Origin: Candidatus Arcticimaribacter sp.
GTDB lineage: Bacteria > Bacteroidota > Bacteroidia > Flavobacteriales > Flavobacteriaceae
NCBI GenBank assembly: GCA_011526275.1
Contig: WTJP01000140.1
Span: 1 to 32,973 of the forward strand
Reading direction: 5' to 3'
DNA: 32,973 nucleotides
Positions 25,961 to 32,973 of this stretch are shown piece after piece (within the stretch, counting starts at the first letter, position 1; each line of letters starts with the position of its first letter). The position numbers and the translations under genes are program-made. The notes under the pieces are model-generated. The model made no database searches, was not told the origin of the DNA, and worked only from the letters and a program-made list of their open reading frames with translations.

Positions 25961-26788
25961 ATGAAAGAAAAAATCGCCATACAAGGAATTAAAGGTTCAT
26001 TTCACCATGCGGTGGCTATGGACTATTTTTCTCCTGAGGTTGCTTTAGAAGAATGCCTTAGTTTCGACGCTGTAGTCGATGCACTTTTGAGCGGGAAAGT
26101 AAAGCAGGCGGTTATGGCATTGGAGAATTCCATTGCAGGATCGATTATCCCCAATTATGCGCTCATCGATCATAACAACTTGACCATAGTGGGGGAGTAT
26201 AACTTGAATATTCACCACAACTTAATGGCCTTGGAGGGGCAAGGCATTGAAGAACTTACCGAGGTGCACTCGCACCCGATGGCACTTCTACAGTGTAAAG
26301 CTTTTTTCAAGCAATACCCACACATTAAACTCATTGAAGCATCCGACACAGCCGATGTTGCCCGTAAAATTTCAGAGGAAAAATTACTTGGAATAGCGGC
26401 CATTGCCCCAAAAGAAGCTGCGCATATTTACGGCTTAAACCTTTTGGCAACTTCTATACAAACCATTAAAAACAATGTAACCCGTTTTGTGGTGGTGCAG
26501 CAAAAAAATGGAGCTTTACCCAAAGACCAAGTCAATAAAGCTTCGTTAAAGTTTGTCCTCGACCACCAGCGGGGAAGTTTGGCTGCTGTGCTCAATGTAA
26601 TGAGCGATTGCCTGTTAAATTTAACCAAGATACAGTCCCTCCCAGTCATTGAAACCCCAGGGAAGTATGCCTTCTTTGTGGACATGACTTTTGACACCTA
26701 CGAACAATACGACAAAGCACGCAAGATTTTAGCCATCATGGCGTTAGAATTTAAAATATTAGGCGAATACGCCGACGCAAAAAAATGA
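25961..26788 (+). CDS. pheA: prephenate dehydratase
   Basis: The 275-residue, monofunctional enzyme converts prephenate to phenylpyruvate. The catalytic domain covers residues 1 to about 180: IAIQGIKGSFHHAVAMDYF, QAVMALENSIAGSI, NLNIHHNLMAL, VHSHPMALLQC, SDTADVARKISEE and the active-site NNVTRF (Thr174-Arg175-Phe176). Residues from about 195 form a regulatory ACT domain. Two Phe-sensing motifs of that domain differ from the usual: GALV reads GSLA (205-208) and ESRP reads QSLP (225-228), so feedback inhibition may be altered. There is no chorismate mutase domain; it is on the aroF product. The gene overlaps the aminotransferase by 4 nt (ATGA). Confidence 0.95.
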   Translation: MKEKIAIQGIKGSFHHAVAMDYFSPEVALEECLSFDAVVDALLSGKVKQAVMALENSIAGSIIPNYALIDHNNLTIVGEYNLNIHHNLMALEGQGIEELTEVHSHPMALLQCKAFFKQYPHIKLIEASDTADVARKISEEKLLGIAAIAPKEAAHIYGLNLLATSIQTIKNNVTRFVVVQQKNGALPKDQVNKASLKFVLDHQRGSLAAVLNVMSDCLLNLTKIQSLPVIETPGKYAFFVDMTFDTYEQYDKARKILAIMALEFKILGEYADAKK

Positions 26789-27939
26789 AGATGATTACCG
26801 CTACACGATTGGAAAGCGTTAAAGAGTACTACTTCTCCAAGAAATTGCGCGAAGTGGCAGGCTTGGTACAACAAGGGAAACCCATCCTCAACATGGGAAT
26901 TGGTAGTCCCGATTTGCCTCCGCACCCCTCGGTAGTCGAGGCATTGCAAGCGGGGTTAAGCCACCCCAAAGCACATATGTACCAAAGTTATCAAGGGCTT
27001 CCTGAATTGCGTCAGGCCATGGCCGATTTTTACCAACGCAACTATGCCGTTGATTTGGATCCCAACCGAGAAGTACTGCCTTTAATGGGCTCGAAAGAAG
27101 GGATCATGCACATTTCCATGGCTTTTCTCAACAAAGGCGATGAGGTCTTGATTCCTAATCCGGGTTATCCAACCTACAGCTCGGTGACACAATTGGTCGA
27201 GGCGCGCCCTGTTTTTTATGACTTAAACGAGGCAGCGGGCTGGCAACCAGATTTTGAAGCCTTAGAGCGACTAGATACCACAAAAATAAAGCTGATGTGG
27301 GTCAATTATCCACATATGCCGACTGGGACAAAGGCGCAAGCTGCAACCTTTGAACGTCTAATTGACTGGGCTAAAAAGAATGAGGTATTGTTGGTCAACG
27401 ACAATCCCTATAGTTTTATCTTAAACGAGGAGCCCCAAAGCCTTTTGAGCTTTCCGGGAGCCAAAGCCGTTGCTATGGAACTCAACTCTTTGAGCAAATC
27501 CTTCAATATGGCTGGCTGGCGTGTAGGACAACTTTCAGGGAATGCAGAAAATATTCAAGCGGTTTTAAAGGTAAAAAGCAATATGGATTCGGGTATGTTC
27601 TACGGGATTCAGCAAGGGGCAATCGCTGCGCTCAATGCGCCGTCTTCTTGGTTTGCTGAATTGAATGCTACCTACCGCAAACGCCGCAGTTTGATTGAAA
27701 CTTTGGCGACTTCCATGAATACCACTTTTGATCCGAACAGTGTTGGACTCTTTGTTTGGGCCAAGCTCAACGACGATCGCCTCACTGCAGAGGCTTATAT
27801 AGACGAATTGCTGTACGAGAAAGACATCTTCATTACCCCAGGAACTATTTTTGGTTCCCAAGGAGAAGGCTATGTACGCTTTTCTTTGTGCGTGACTGAA
27901 GAACAAATACAAACTGCTATAAACCGAATGCAAGCATGA
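26785..27939 (+). CDS. class I/II PLP-dependent aminotransferase of the aromatic operon
   Basis: The 384-residue enzyme has class I features: LNMGIGSPDLPPHPSVVEAL, MYQSYQGLPELRQAMADFY, PLMGSKEGIMHI, NPGYPTYSS, Asp206 in LLVNDNPYSF and Schiff-base Lys238 in LNSLSKSFNMAGWRVGQL. Being between pheA and tyrA, it most likely transaminates phenylpyruvate and 4-hydroxyphenylpyruvate, the last step to Phe and Tyr. The usual NPTG cofactor loop reads MPTG here (YPHMPTG, 175-181), losing an Asn that normally touches PLP. Its overall form is near LL-diaminopimelate aminotransferase relatives, so another amino acceptor is possible. It overlaps pheA and tyrA by 4 nt each. Confidence 0.88.
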   Translation: MKMITATRLESVKEYYFSKKLREVAGLVQQGKPILNMGIGSPDLPPHPSVVEALQAGLSHPKAHMYQSYQGLPELRQAMADFYQRNYAVDLDPNREVLPLMGSKEGIMHISMAFLNKGDEVLIPNPGYPTYSSVTQLVEARPVFYDLNEAAGWQPDFEALERLDTTKIKLMWVNYPHMPTGTKAQAATFERLIDWAKKNEVLLVNDNPYSFILNEEPQSLLSFPGAKAVAMELNSLSKSFNMAGWRVGQLSGNAENIQAVLKVKSNMDSGMFYGIQQGAIAALNAPSSWFAELNATYRKRRSLIETLATSMNTTFDPNSVGLFVWAKLNDDRLTAEAYIDELLYEKDIFITPGTIFGSQGEGYVRFSLCVTEEQIQTAINRMQA

Positions 27940-28793
27940 AAATTTATGTAATTGGTATCGGTTTAATTGGTGGTTCCATGGCTTTGGATCTAAAAGATCT
28001 TGACCCTGCCCATGAAATTATTGGAGTTGATACCAATGCTGCTCACTTAGACGAGGCCCTTTCTTTAGGGATCATCGATCAAAAGGCTACCCTAGATACG
28101 TTGAATGAAGCCGATCGTGTGATTTTAAGTATTCCGGTAAAAGACAGTATGCGTTTACTTCCTGGACTACTCGATCAATTGCACCAAGATGCTTTGTTGT
28201 GGGATGTAGGTTCGACCAAAGAGCAATTGTGTAAGGTAGTGGAAAACCACCCAAAACGCGACCAATACCTCGCAGCGCATCCCATTGCTGGAACGGAATT
28301 CTCGGGCCCCAAGGCGGCGCACAAAGGCTTGTTCTCTGGAAAACCACAAATCTTGTGTGAAGCCAAGTCAACCCGTTCTGACTTGTTAATTTGGGCCAAA
28401 ACAGCTTTCCGTCAAATGGGCATGTACCTGCGCTTTATGGATCCGAAGGAGCACGATCGCCACATGGCTTGTGTTTCTCACCTATCGCACATCAGTTCTT
28501 TTATGTTAGGGAAAACGGTACTTGAACAAGAAGCCGATGAACAAAATATTTTTGACTTGGCGGGCAGTGGATTTGAATCGACGGTGCGTTTGGCCAAAAG
28601 TTCTCCCGAAATGTGGACCCCAATATTTGAACAAAACAAAGCCAATGTGATCGATATTTTGAGCGATTACATTGATAACTTACAGAATTTCAAACGCAAA
28701 TTGGAAGACGATCAGTTCGATGATTTGCATCAACAAATGAAAAATACGAATCAATTAACCACCATTCTTAACGGAATTAAACACAACAATTAG
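27936..28793 (+). CDS. tyrA: prephenate dehydrogenase
   Basis: The 285-residue enzyme oxidatively decarboxylates prephenate to 4-hydroxyphenylpyruvate with NAD(P)+. The N-terminal Rossmann motif is GIGLIGGS (7-14), with Asp32 in IIGVDTN suggesting NAD+. VILSIPVKDSMRLLP, LLWDVGSTKEQL and AAHPIAGTEFSGPKAA with catalytic His115 follow, and the helical dimerisation domain includes HMACVSHLSHISSFMLG. There is no ACT domain, so Tyr inhibition through such a domain is not expected. It overlaps the aminotransferase by 4 nt, and the next gene starts 2 nt after its stop. Confidence 0.95.
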   Translation: MKIYVIGIGLIGGSMALDLKDLDPAHEIIGVDTNAAHLDEALSLGIIDQKATLDTLNEADRVILSIPVKDSMRLLPGLLDQLHQDALLWDVGSTKEQLCKVVENHPKRDQYLAAHPIAGTEFSGPKAAHKGLFSGKPQILCEAKSTRSDLLIWAKTAFRQMGMYLRFMDPKEHDRHMACVSHLSHISSFMLGKTVLEQEADEQNIFDLAGSGFESTVRLAKSSPEMWTPIFEQNKANVIDILSDYIDNLQNFKRKLEDDQFDDLHQQMKNTNQLTTILNGIKHNN

Positions 28794-28795
28794 AT

Positions 28796-29878
28796 ATGGA
28801 AAATTCACCCGCAATGCGCCAATGGTTAGATAACTTTGGACTTTCACACCCACTGGTTATTGGAGGACCTTGTAGCGCCGAAACTGAAGAGCAAGTCATG
28901 AAAATTGCTCATGAACTCAAAGATACCGATGTAACGGTTTACCGTGCCGGTATTTGGAAACCAAGAACGCGCCCTGGAAATTTTGAAGGGGTAGGTGCTA
29001 TTGGATTAAAATGGCTACAACGTGTTAAAGAAGAAACGGGTCTTTTGACGGCTACAGAGGTTGCCAACAAAGACCATGTTAAGTTGGCTTTAGAGCACGA
29101 TATCGATATTCTATGGATTGGTGCACGTTCTACTGTGAGCCCATTTATCGTTCAAGAAATTGCAGACGCATTGGAAGGAACCGATAAAATTGTATTGGTG
29201 AAAAACCCTGTCAATCCTGATGTTGCCCTTTGGTTGGGTGGTATTGAGCGTTTGTACACAGCCAATATCAAAAACCTTGGTCTCATCCATAGAGGATTCT
29301 CTTCTTATGGAAAATCAAAATACCGCAACAACCCAGAGTGGCAGATTGCTGTTGAGGTACAAAATCGTTTCCCCGATTTACCGCTCATTTGTGATCCATC
29401 GCACATTACAGGAAAACGCGACATGATTTTTGATACTTGTCAAATGGCGCTAGACCTCAACTTCGACGGTTTAATGGTGGAAAGTCACTGGGATCCAGAC
29501 AATGCTTGGAGTGATGCTGCACAGCAAGTTACCCCTACGGCTTTAGTGCAAATCATGAAAGACTTGAAAATTCGCGAGGCTACTACCGATGAGGAAAATT
29601 ATCAGACCGAGTTACAAAACTTACGTGCACAAATTGATATTGCCGATCAGGCTATACTTGACACCCTTGGAAAACGCATGAAAGTTGCCGAGGCTATTGG
29701 GGAAATTAAAAAAGCCAACAATGTAGCAGTATTGCAAAATAAACGTTGGAATGAAATCCTAGGAAAAATGGTTCTCGAAGGAGAAGAACGCAACCTTTCT
29801 GAAGAATTTATTCTACGCTTGTTTAAAGCCATTCACCAAGAATCGATCAATCATCAAGAGCAGATCGTGAAAGGATAA
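28796..29878 (+). CDS. aroF: bifunctional DAHP synthase (KDO8PS-like type) / chorismate mutase
   Basis: The 360-residue fusion combines the first step of the shikimate pathway with the branch-point mutase. Residues 1 to about 255 are a type I-beta DAHP synthase: VIGGPCSAETEEQV, VYRAGIWKPRTRPGNFEGVG, LLTATEVA, DILWIGARSTVSPF, LVKNPVNPDVALWLGGIERL, RGFSSYGKSKYRN, CDPSHITGKR and MVESHWDPDNAWSD with metal ligands. Residues about 262-360 are an AroQ-type chorismate mutase (LRAQIDIADQAILDTLGKRM, AEAIGEIKKANN). The mutase produces prephenate for PheA and TyrA of the same operon. In such fusions the mutase domain can confer prephenate inhibition on the synthase. A strong terminator follows at once. 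Confidence 0.95.
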   Translation: MENSPAMRQWLDNFGLSHPLVIGGPCSAETEEQVMKIAHELKDTDVTVYRAGIWKPRTRPGNFEGVGAIGLKWLQRVKEETGLLTATEVANKDHVKLALEHDIDILWIGARSTVSPFIVQEIADALEGTDKIVLVKNPVNPDVALWLGGIERLYTANIKNLGLIHRGFSSYGKSKYRNNPEWQIAVEVQNRFPDLPLICDPSHITGKRDMIFDTCQMALDLNFDGLMVESHWDPDNAWSDAAQQVTPTALVQIMKDLKIREATTDEENYQTELQNLRAQIDIADQAILDTLGKRMKVAEAIGEIKKANNVAVLQNKRWNEILGKMVLEGEERNLSEEFILRLFKAIHQESINHQEQIVKG

Positions 29879-29884
29879 ACGAAG

Positions 29885-29911
29885 AAAACCGCCAATTGGC
29901 GGTTTTTTTTT
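29885..29911 (+). terminator. intrinsic terminator of the aromatic operon
   Basis: A perfect 9-bp stem (AAAACCGCC at 29885-29893 with GGCGGTTTT at 29898-29906), loop AATT, followed by more T to 29911. Confidence 0.92.
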
Positions 29912-29936
29912 ATCTTGATTCAAAACGCGAATAGTT

Positions 29937-30521
29937 ATGTCTTTTTCGAATCTTCAATTGATGCGTGAAACACGTCAATTACTCGCTCCACACTGGGGAG
30001 TGGGGGTATTAGTTGCCTTTGTTTATCTCCTCATTTTGGGTGGTCCCTCCAGTGCCTTAGATGAGGTTTGGGAAGTTGTACCGCTTTTATTTACTGGACC
30101 ACTAAGCTTGGGATTTGCCTTGTTCTCTTTAGCGATTGTTAGGGAAGAACAACCGCATTTTAATCAGTTGTTTCAGGGCTTTTCATCCTATTTAAAAACA
30201 TTCTTGGCCTATTTCATGATGCTGGTGTTGATTGTTGTTGGTCTTGTCTTTTTTATCGTTCCGGGAATTGTTATCTCGCTCGCCTTTTCCATGACCTTCT
30301 ACATCATGGCCGACCGACCTGAACTTTCATTTAGCGAATGTCTTTATGAGAGTTGGACACTCACCAAAGGCTATCGTTTGAAATATCTAGGCTTGTCTCT
30401 CCGTTTTATTCCTTGGTATTTTCTTGGGGTCTTGGCTTTAGGTGTTGGGGTCTTTCTTGTACTTCCGTGGCACGAAGCAACAAATGCTCGCTTTTATGAA
30501 GAGATTAAGCGACAAAAATGA
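29937..30521 (+). CDS. multi-pass membrane protein, DUF975-like
   Basis: The 194-residue protein has four to five hydrophobic segments: about 23-37, 48-68, 88-122 (probably one long or two helices around IVPGIVISLAF), and 150-172. Wording such as GPLSLGFALFSLAIVR, LFQGFSSYLKTFLAYF, YIMADRPELSFSECLYESWTLTKGYR and LGLSLRFIPWYFLG is typical of the DUF975 family of integral membrane proteins, whose function is unknown. The N-terminus is charged and lacks a signal peptide. It is flanked by terminators on both sides and so is transcribed alone, perhaps from the TATCTTG at 29912-29918. Confidence 0.78.
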   Translation: MSFSNLQLMRETRQLLAPHWGVGVLVAFVYLLILGGPSSALDEVWEVVPLLFTGPLSLGFALFSLAIVREEQPHFNQLFQGFSSYLKTFLAYFMMLVLIVVGLVFFIVPGIVISLAFSMTFYIMADRPELSFSECLYESWTLTKGYRLKYLGLSLRFIPWYFLGVLALGVGVFLVLPWHEATNARFYEEIKRQK

Positions 30522-30536
30522 ATGACTTAATTAAAT

Positions 30537-30566
30537 AAAAAAACCGCCCTAAAGGCGGTTTTTTTA
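30537..30566. terminator. bidirectional intrinsic terminator
   Basis: AAACCGCC (30541-30548), loop CTAAA, GGCGGTTT (30554-30561), with a T run to the right and an A-rich run to the left. It separates the convergent membrane protein and aminotransferase genes. Confidence 0.9.
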
Positions 30567-30583
30567 TTGGGTAAGGACGGCTA

Positions 30584-31768
30584 TTATGCCAATGCTTTAG
30601 CAATTCGTCCAATGGCTTCTTTAATATTATCTACCGAAGCGGCATAGGAAATACGAATACAGTCTCCGTTACCAAAAGCATCACCAGTAACGGTGGCGAC
30701 ATGTGCTTCTTCTAGGAGATAGAGTGCAAAGTCTGATGCATTTTCAATGTTTTTTCCGCGTAAGGTTTTTCCAAAATAAGCCGATACATCTGGGAAAACA
30801 TAAAAAGCCCCTTGAGGTTGATTGAGTTTAATCCCTGGGATTTCAGCGAGTAATGAGATGATTAATTCGCGACGGCTTTTAAACTCATCGACCATATATT
30901 GAATATTGCTCACAGGTGCTTCCAAAGCGGTGATGGTAGCGCGCTGTGCTATACAGTTGGCTCCTGAGGTGATTTGTCCCTGCATCTTGTTACACGCTTT
31001 AGCAATCCACGCTGGAGCACCAATGTATCCAATGCGCCAACCGGTCATGGCAAATGCTTTGGCCACTCCGTTTACCGTAATGGTTCGGTCGTATAATTCA
31101 GGGATAGCAGCGAGACTAAAGTGAGGTGTACCGTAGTTGATGTGCTCATAAATCTCGTCAGAAAGAATATAAATGTCGGGGTACTTTTCCAAGACTTTTG
31201 CCAATGCTCGGTACTCCTCTTCCGTATAAATTGTTCCACTCGGGTTGTTGGGCGAGTTGAACATGATGAGTTTTGTTTTGGGTGTTATGGCCGCTTCCAA
31301 TTGCGCTGGCGTGATTTTAAAATCATCCTCAATACTGGTTGGGATAATGGTTGATTTTGCCTCAGCTAAGGTGGCAATTGCAGAGTAGCTCACCCAATAC
31401 GGTGCGGGTAAAAGTACTTCATCGCCAGGGTTGAGTAACACCATACACACATTGGCGATTGATTGTTTTGCTCCTGTGGAAACGACAATTTGATTGGCCG
31501 CATAGTCCAAACCATTGTCTCGTTTGAATTTAGTGATGATGGCTTGTTTTAAGTCAGCATAACCGTCAACAGGGCTATAGGAATTGTAGTTGTCGTTTAC
31601 GGCTTGGATAGCCGCTTCTTTAATGTATTCTGGTGTGTTGAAATCAGGCTCACCTAGACTCAACCCAATTACATCAATGCCTTCGTTTTTTAACTCACGG
31701 GCTTTTGCCGCCATGGCCAAGGTCGCCGAAACAGGTAAACTGTTTATTCGTGCTGATAATGCCTCCAT
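30584..31768 (-). CDS. aspC: aspartate aminotransferase (class I, prokaryotic subgroup)
   Basis: From the ATG at 31768 the protein has 394 residues. Motifs: LSLGEPDFNTPEYI, YSPVDGYADLKQAI, VVSTGAKQSI, PAPYWVSYSAI, SPNNPSGTIYTEEE with the normal NPSG loop, Asp204 in ILSDEIYEHINYG, and Lys237 in TVNGVAKAFAMTGWRIGY. This is the thermophile-type (subgroup Ib) AspAT that interconverts aspartate/2-oxoglutarate and oxaloacetate/glutamate; some relatives also accept aromatic acids or prephenate. The frame extends two codons to a TTG at 31774. It starts 13 nt after the desaturase stop and probably shares its transcript. Confidence 0.92.
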   Translation of the reverse strand: MEALSARINSLPVSATLAMAAKARELKNEGIDVIGLSLGEPDFNTPEYIKEAAIQAVNDNYNSYSPVDGYADLKQAIITKFKRDNGLDYAANQIVVSTGAKQSIANVCMVLLNPGDEVLLPAPYWVSYSAIATLAEAKSTIIPTSIEDDFKITPAQLEAAITPKTKLIMFNSPNNPSGTIYTEEEYRALAKVLEKYPDIYILSDEIYEHINYGTPHFSLAAIPELYDRTITVNGVAKAFAMTGWRIGYIGAPAWIAKACNKMQGQITSGANCIAQRATITALEAPVSNIQYMVDEFKSRRELIISLLAEIPGIKLNQPQGAFYVFPDVSAYFGKTLRGKNIENASDFALYLLEEAHVATVTGDAFGNGDCIRISYAASVDNIKEAIGRIAKALA

Positions 31769-31781
31769 AATCAATAGTTTT

Positions 31782-32888
31782 TTATGCGGGTTGAACCCCC
31801 ATCTTTTTCAAATGTTTAAAGTGCGAAAATAAGGCACTTCGGGTAGTTTTGTGTTCGTTGTAGGGTAAATTAAACTCCAAGGCTGTTTTTTTCACAATTT
31901 TCGCAATATCTGTGTAATGTATATGTGAAATATGCGGGAAAATATGGTGTTCAATTTGGTGATTGAGTCCGCCTGTAAACCAGTTCACTAATCTATTCTT
32001 AGTGGAAAAATTAACGGTTGTAAAAAGTTGATGAATCGCCCAAGTGTTTTTCATGCTCCCCGTTTCAGTATCGGGCAAGGGCATTTCGGCATCTTCAATC
32101 ACATGCGCTAACTGGAAAGTTAGGCTTAAAATGAGACCAGCGGTGTAGTGCATGATAAAGAAACCGAGTAAAATTTGCCACCATGGGAGTTCCATTTTCC
32201 AAAGTGGAAGAATTATCCATATACCTGAATAGAGCAGTTTTGTGCCAATCAGAATACTCCATTGACGAAGCGGTTGTAGTTTTTTACGGTAGGTCAATTT
32301 CTTCTTTAAGTAGCGTGAGATTTGTCGAAAGTCAGAACTAATCACCCAATTGATGGTAAGCAACCCATAAACGAATACCGCATAATAATGCTGAAAACGG
32401 TGGAAGGGAGACCAGTCGCTGTGCTTTGAAAAACGGATGATGCGACCAGCGTCTAAATCTTCATCATGCCCTTGAATATTGGTGTAGGTATGATGCAAAA
32501 TATTGTGTTGTACTTTCCAGTTGTGCACATTACCGGCAAGAATATAGATACTCGCTCCCATGAGTTTATTCACCCAATCATATTTAGAGAAGGAACCGTG
32601 ATTTCCATCGTGCATTACGTTCATGCCTACCCCAGCCATGCCCACTCCCATGACTACAGCCAACAATAGTTTTATCCACGGGTTTAATCCCGTAAGCAAT
32701 ATTAAAAAGTAAGGAGTGAGAAGTAAGGAAAACATAATGACTGTTTTTAGATACAGTCGCCAGTTCCCTGTTTTTAATGCTTTGTTCTTTTGAAAGTGTT
32801 CATTGACCCTTTTGTTTAGTGTTTGAAAAAATTTTTGTGGATCTTTTCGCGAAAAACGAAGGGTTTTAAAAGAAGATGGTGATTTCAT
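31782..32888 (-). CDS. membrane fatty acid desaturase
   Basis: The 368-residue integral membrane protein carries the three histidine boxes of acyl-lipid/acyl-CoA desaturases: HDGNH (93-97), HNILHH (128-133) and QIEHH (311-315). The Gln in the third box is typical of front-end or delta-5/6 type enzymes. Hydrophobic segments lie near 50-90, 110-120, 168-184, 215-230 and 238-262. No cytochrome b5 domain is fused, so electrons must come from a ferredoxin or separate carrier. It would introduce a double bond into membrane fatty acyl chains. The ATG at 32888 is divergent from a gene at the right edge, and aspC follows after 13 nt. Confidence 0.9.
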   Translation of the reverse strand: MKSPSSFKTLRFSRKDPQKFFQTLNKRVNEHFQKNKALKTGNWRLYLKTVIMFSLLLTPYFLILLTGLNPWIKLLLAVVMGVGMAGVGMNVMHDGNHGSFSKYDWVNKLMGASIYILAGNVHNWKVQHNILHHTYTNIQGHDEDLDAGRIIRFSKHSDWSPFHRFQHYYAVFVYGLLTINWVISSDFRQISRYLKKKLTYRKKLQPLRQWSILIGTKLLYSGIWIILPLWKMELPWWQILLGFFIMHYTAGLILSLTFQLAHVIEDAEMPLPDTETGSMKNTWAIHQLFTTVNFSTKNRLVNWFTGGLNHQIEHHIFPHISHIHYTDIAKIVKKTALEFNLPYNEHKTTRSALFSHFKHLKKMGVQPA

Positions 32889-32901
32889 GAAATAGAAAGA
32901 A

Positions 32902-32909
32902 TATCTTTG
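32902..32909 (+). promoter_or_regulatory. -7 promoter element for the right-edge gene (TATCTTTG)
   Basis: An exact TAnnTTTG match in the 85-bp gap right of the desaturase, facing rightward. It lies 23 nt before the TTG that could start the next gene. Confidence 0.45.
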
Positions 32910-32932
32910 ATTTTAGATTAAAACTACAAATT

Positions 32933-32973
32933 TTGAAGCGCATTGCATACTATTTTCCGGAGCTTTCTAAACA
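32933..32973 (+). CDS. start of a gene cut by the window edge, possibly 16S rRNA methyltransferase RsmG
   Basis: A TTG at 32933 opens a frame reading (M)KRIAYYFPELSK to the window end. The YFPELS wording resembles the N-terminus of Bacteroidota RsmG (xILKYFPxLTxxQ), and a promoter element lies upstream. Only 13 residues are visible and the frame is also open upstream, so both the identity and the start codon are tentative. Confidence 0.35.
   Translation, partial: MKRIAYYFPELSK

Overview
The window is a chromosomal segment of a Bacteroidota bacterium, most likely from the order Flavobacteriales. The evidence is a GldA-type ABC ATPase, methionine synthase split into two proteins, a DAHP synthase fused to chorismate mutase, a K+-dependent-type membrane pyrophosphatase, few Shine-Dalgarno sequences, and repeated TAnnTTTG promoter elements. 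I see no tRNA, rRNA, CRISPR array, insertion sequence, integrase or phage gene. Genes are densely packed, often converging with overlapping stop codons.

Layout. 1-843 (-): a PhoA-type alkaline phosphatase, cut by the window edge and frameshifted just after its signal peptide. 1013-4296: a DegT-type aminotransferase, an alpha/beta hydrolase and a secreted amidohydrolase. 4314-7746: folA-fabD (-), a class-V-like PLP enzyme (+) and thyA (-). 7837-12019: a bifunctional-nuclease/UVR protein (-), pdhB and hppA (+). 12084-12698: a deoxynucleoside kinase (-). 12837-21416 (+): a seven-gene methionine/SAM operon metK-metX-osmC-metZ-metH(N)-metH(C)-metF, preceded by a SAM-II-type riboswitch. 21413-25723 (-): a lipoprotein amidase, a sterol-desaturase-superfamily protein fused to two CDGSH iron-sulfur motifs, an SDR oxidoreductase and a GldA-like ATPase, closely packed. 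25779-29911 (+): an aromatic amino acid operon pheA-aminotransferase-tyrA-aroF/CM behind a ribosome-mediated attenuator. 29937-30521: a DUF975-like membrane protein. 30584-32888 (-): a fatty acid desaturase and an aspartate aminotransferase. The right edge probably holds the first codons of rsmG.

The most notable content is regulatory. A 22-residue leader ORF at 25828-25896 has nine Phe/Tyr codons. Its last codons can pair with the 5' arm of an intrinsic terminator just before pheA, so the whole Phe/Tyr branch appears to be controlled by classical attenuation. The metK leader carries a SAM-II-like aptamer with a covarying pseudoknot, plus a perfect 10-bp competing helix that could act as its expression platform. 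Together they suggest SAM feedback on the whole methionine operon and Phe/Tyr feedback on the whole aromatic operon.

Other points of interest are the hydroxylase-CDGSH fusion, the frameshift in the phosphatase, an altered ACT-domain motif in PheA, and an intrinsic terminator embedded in the 3' end of the convergent fabD gene. All assignments come from reading the sequence; no database search was run.
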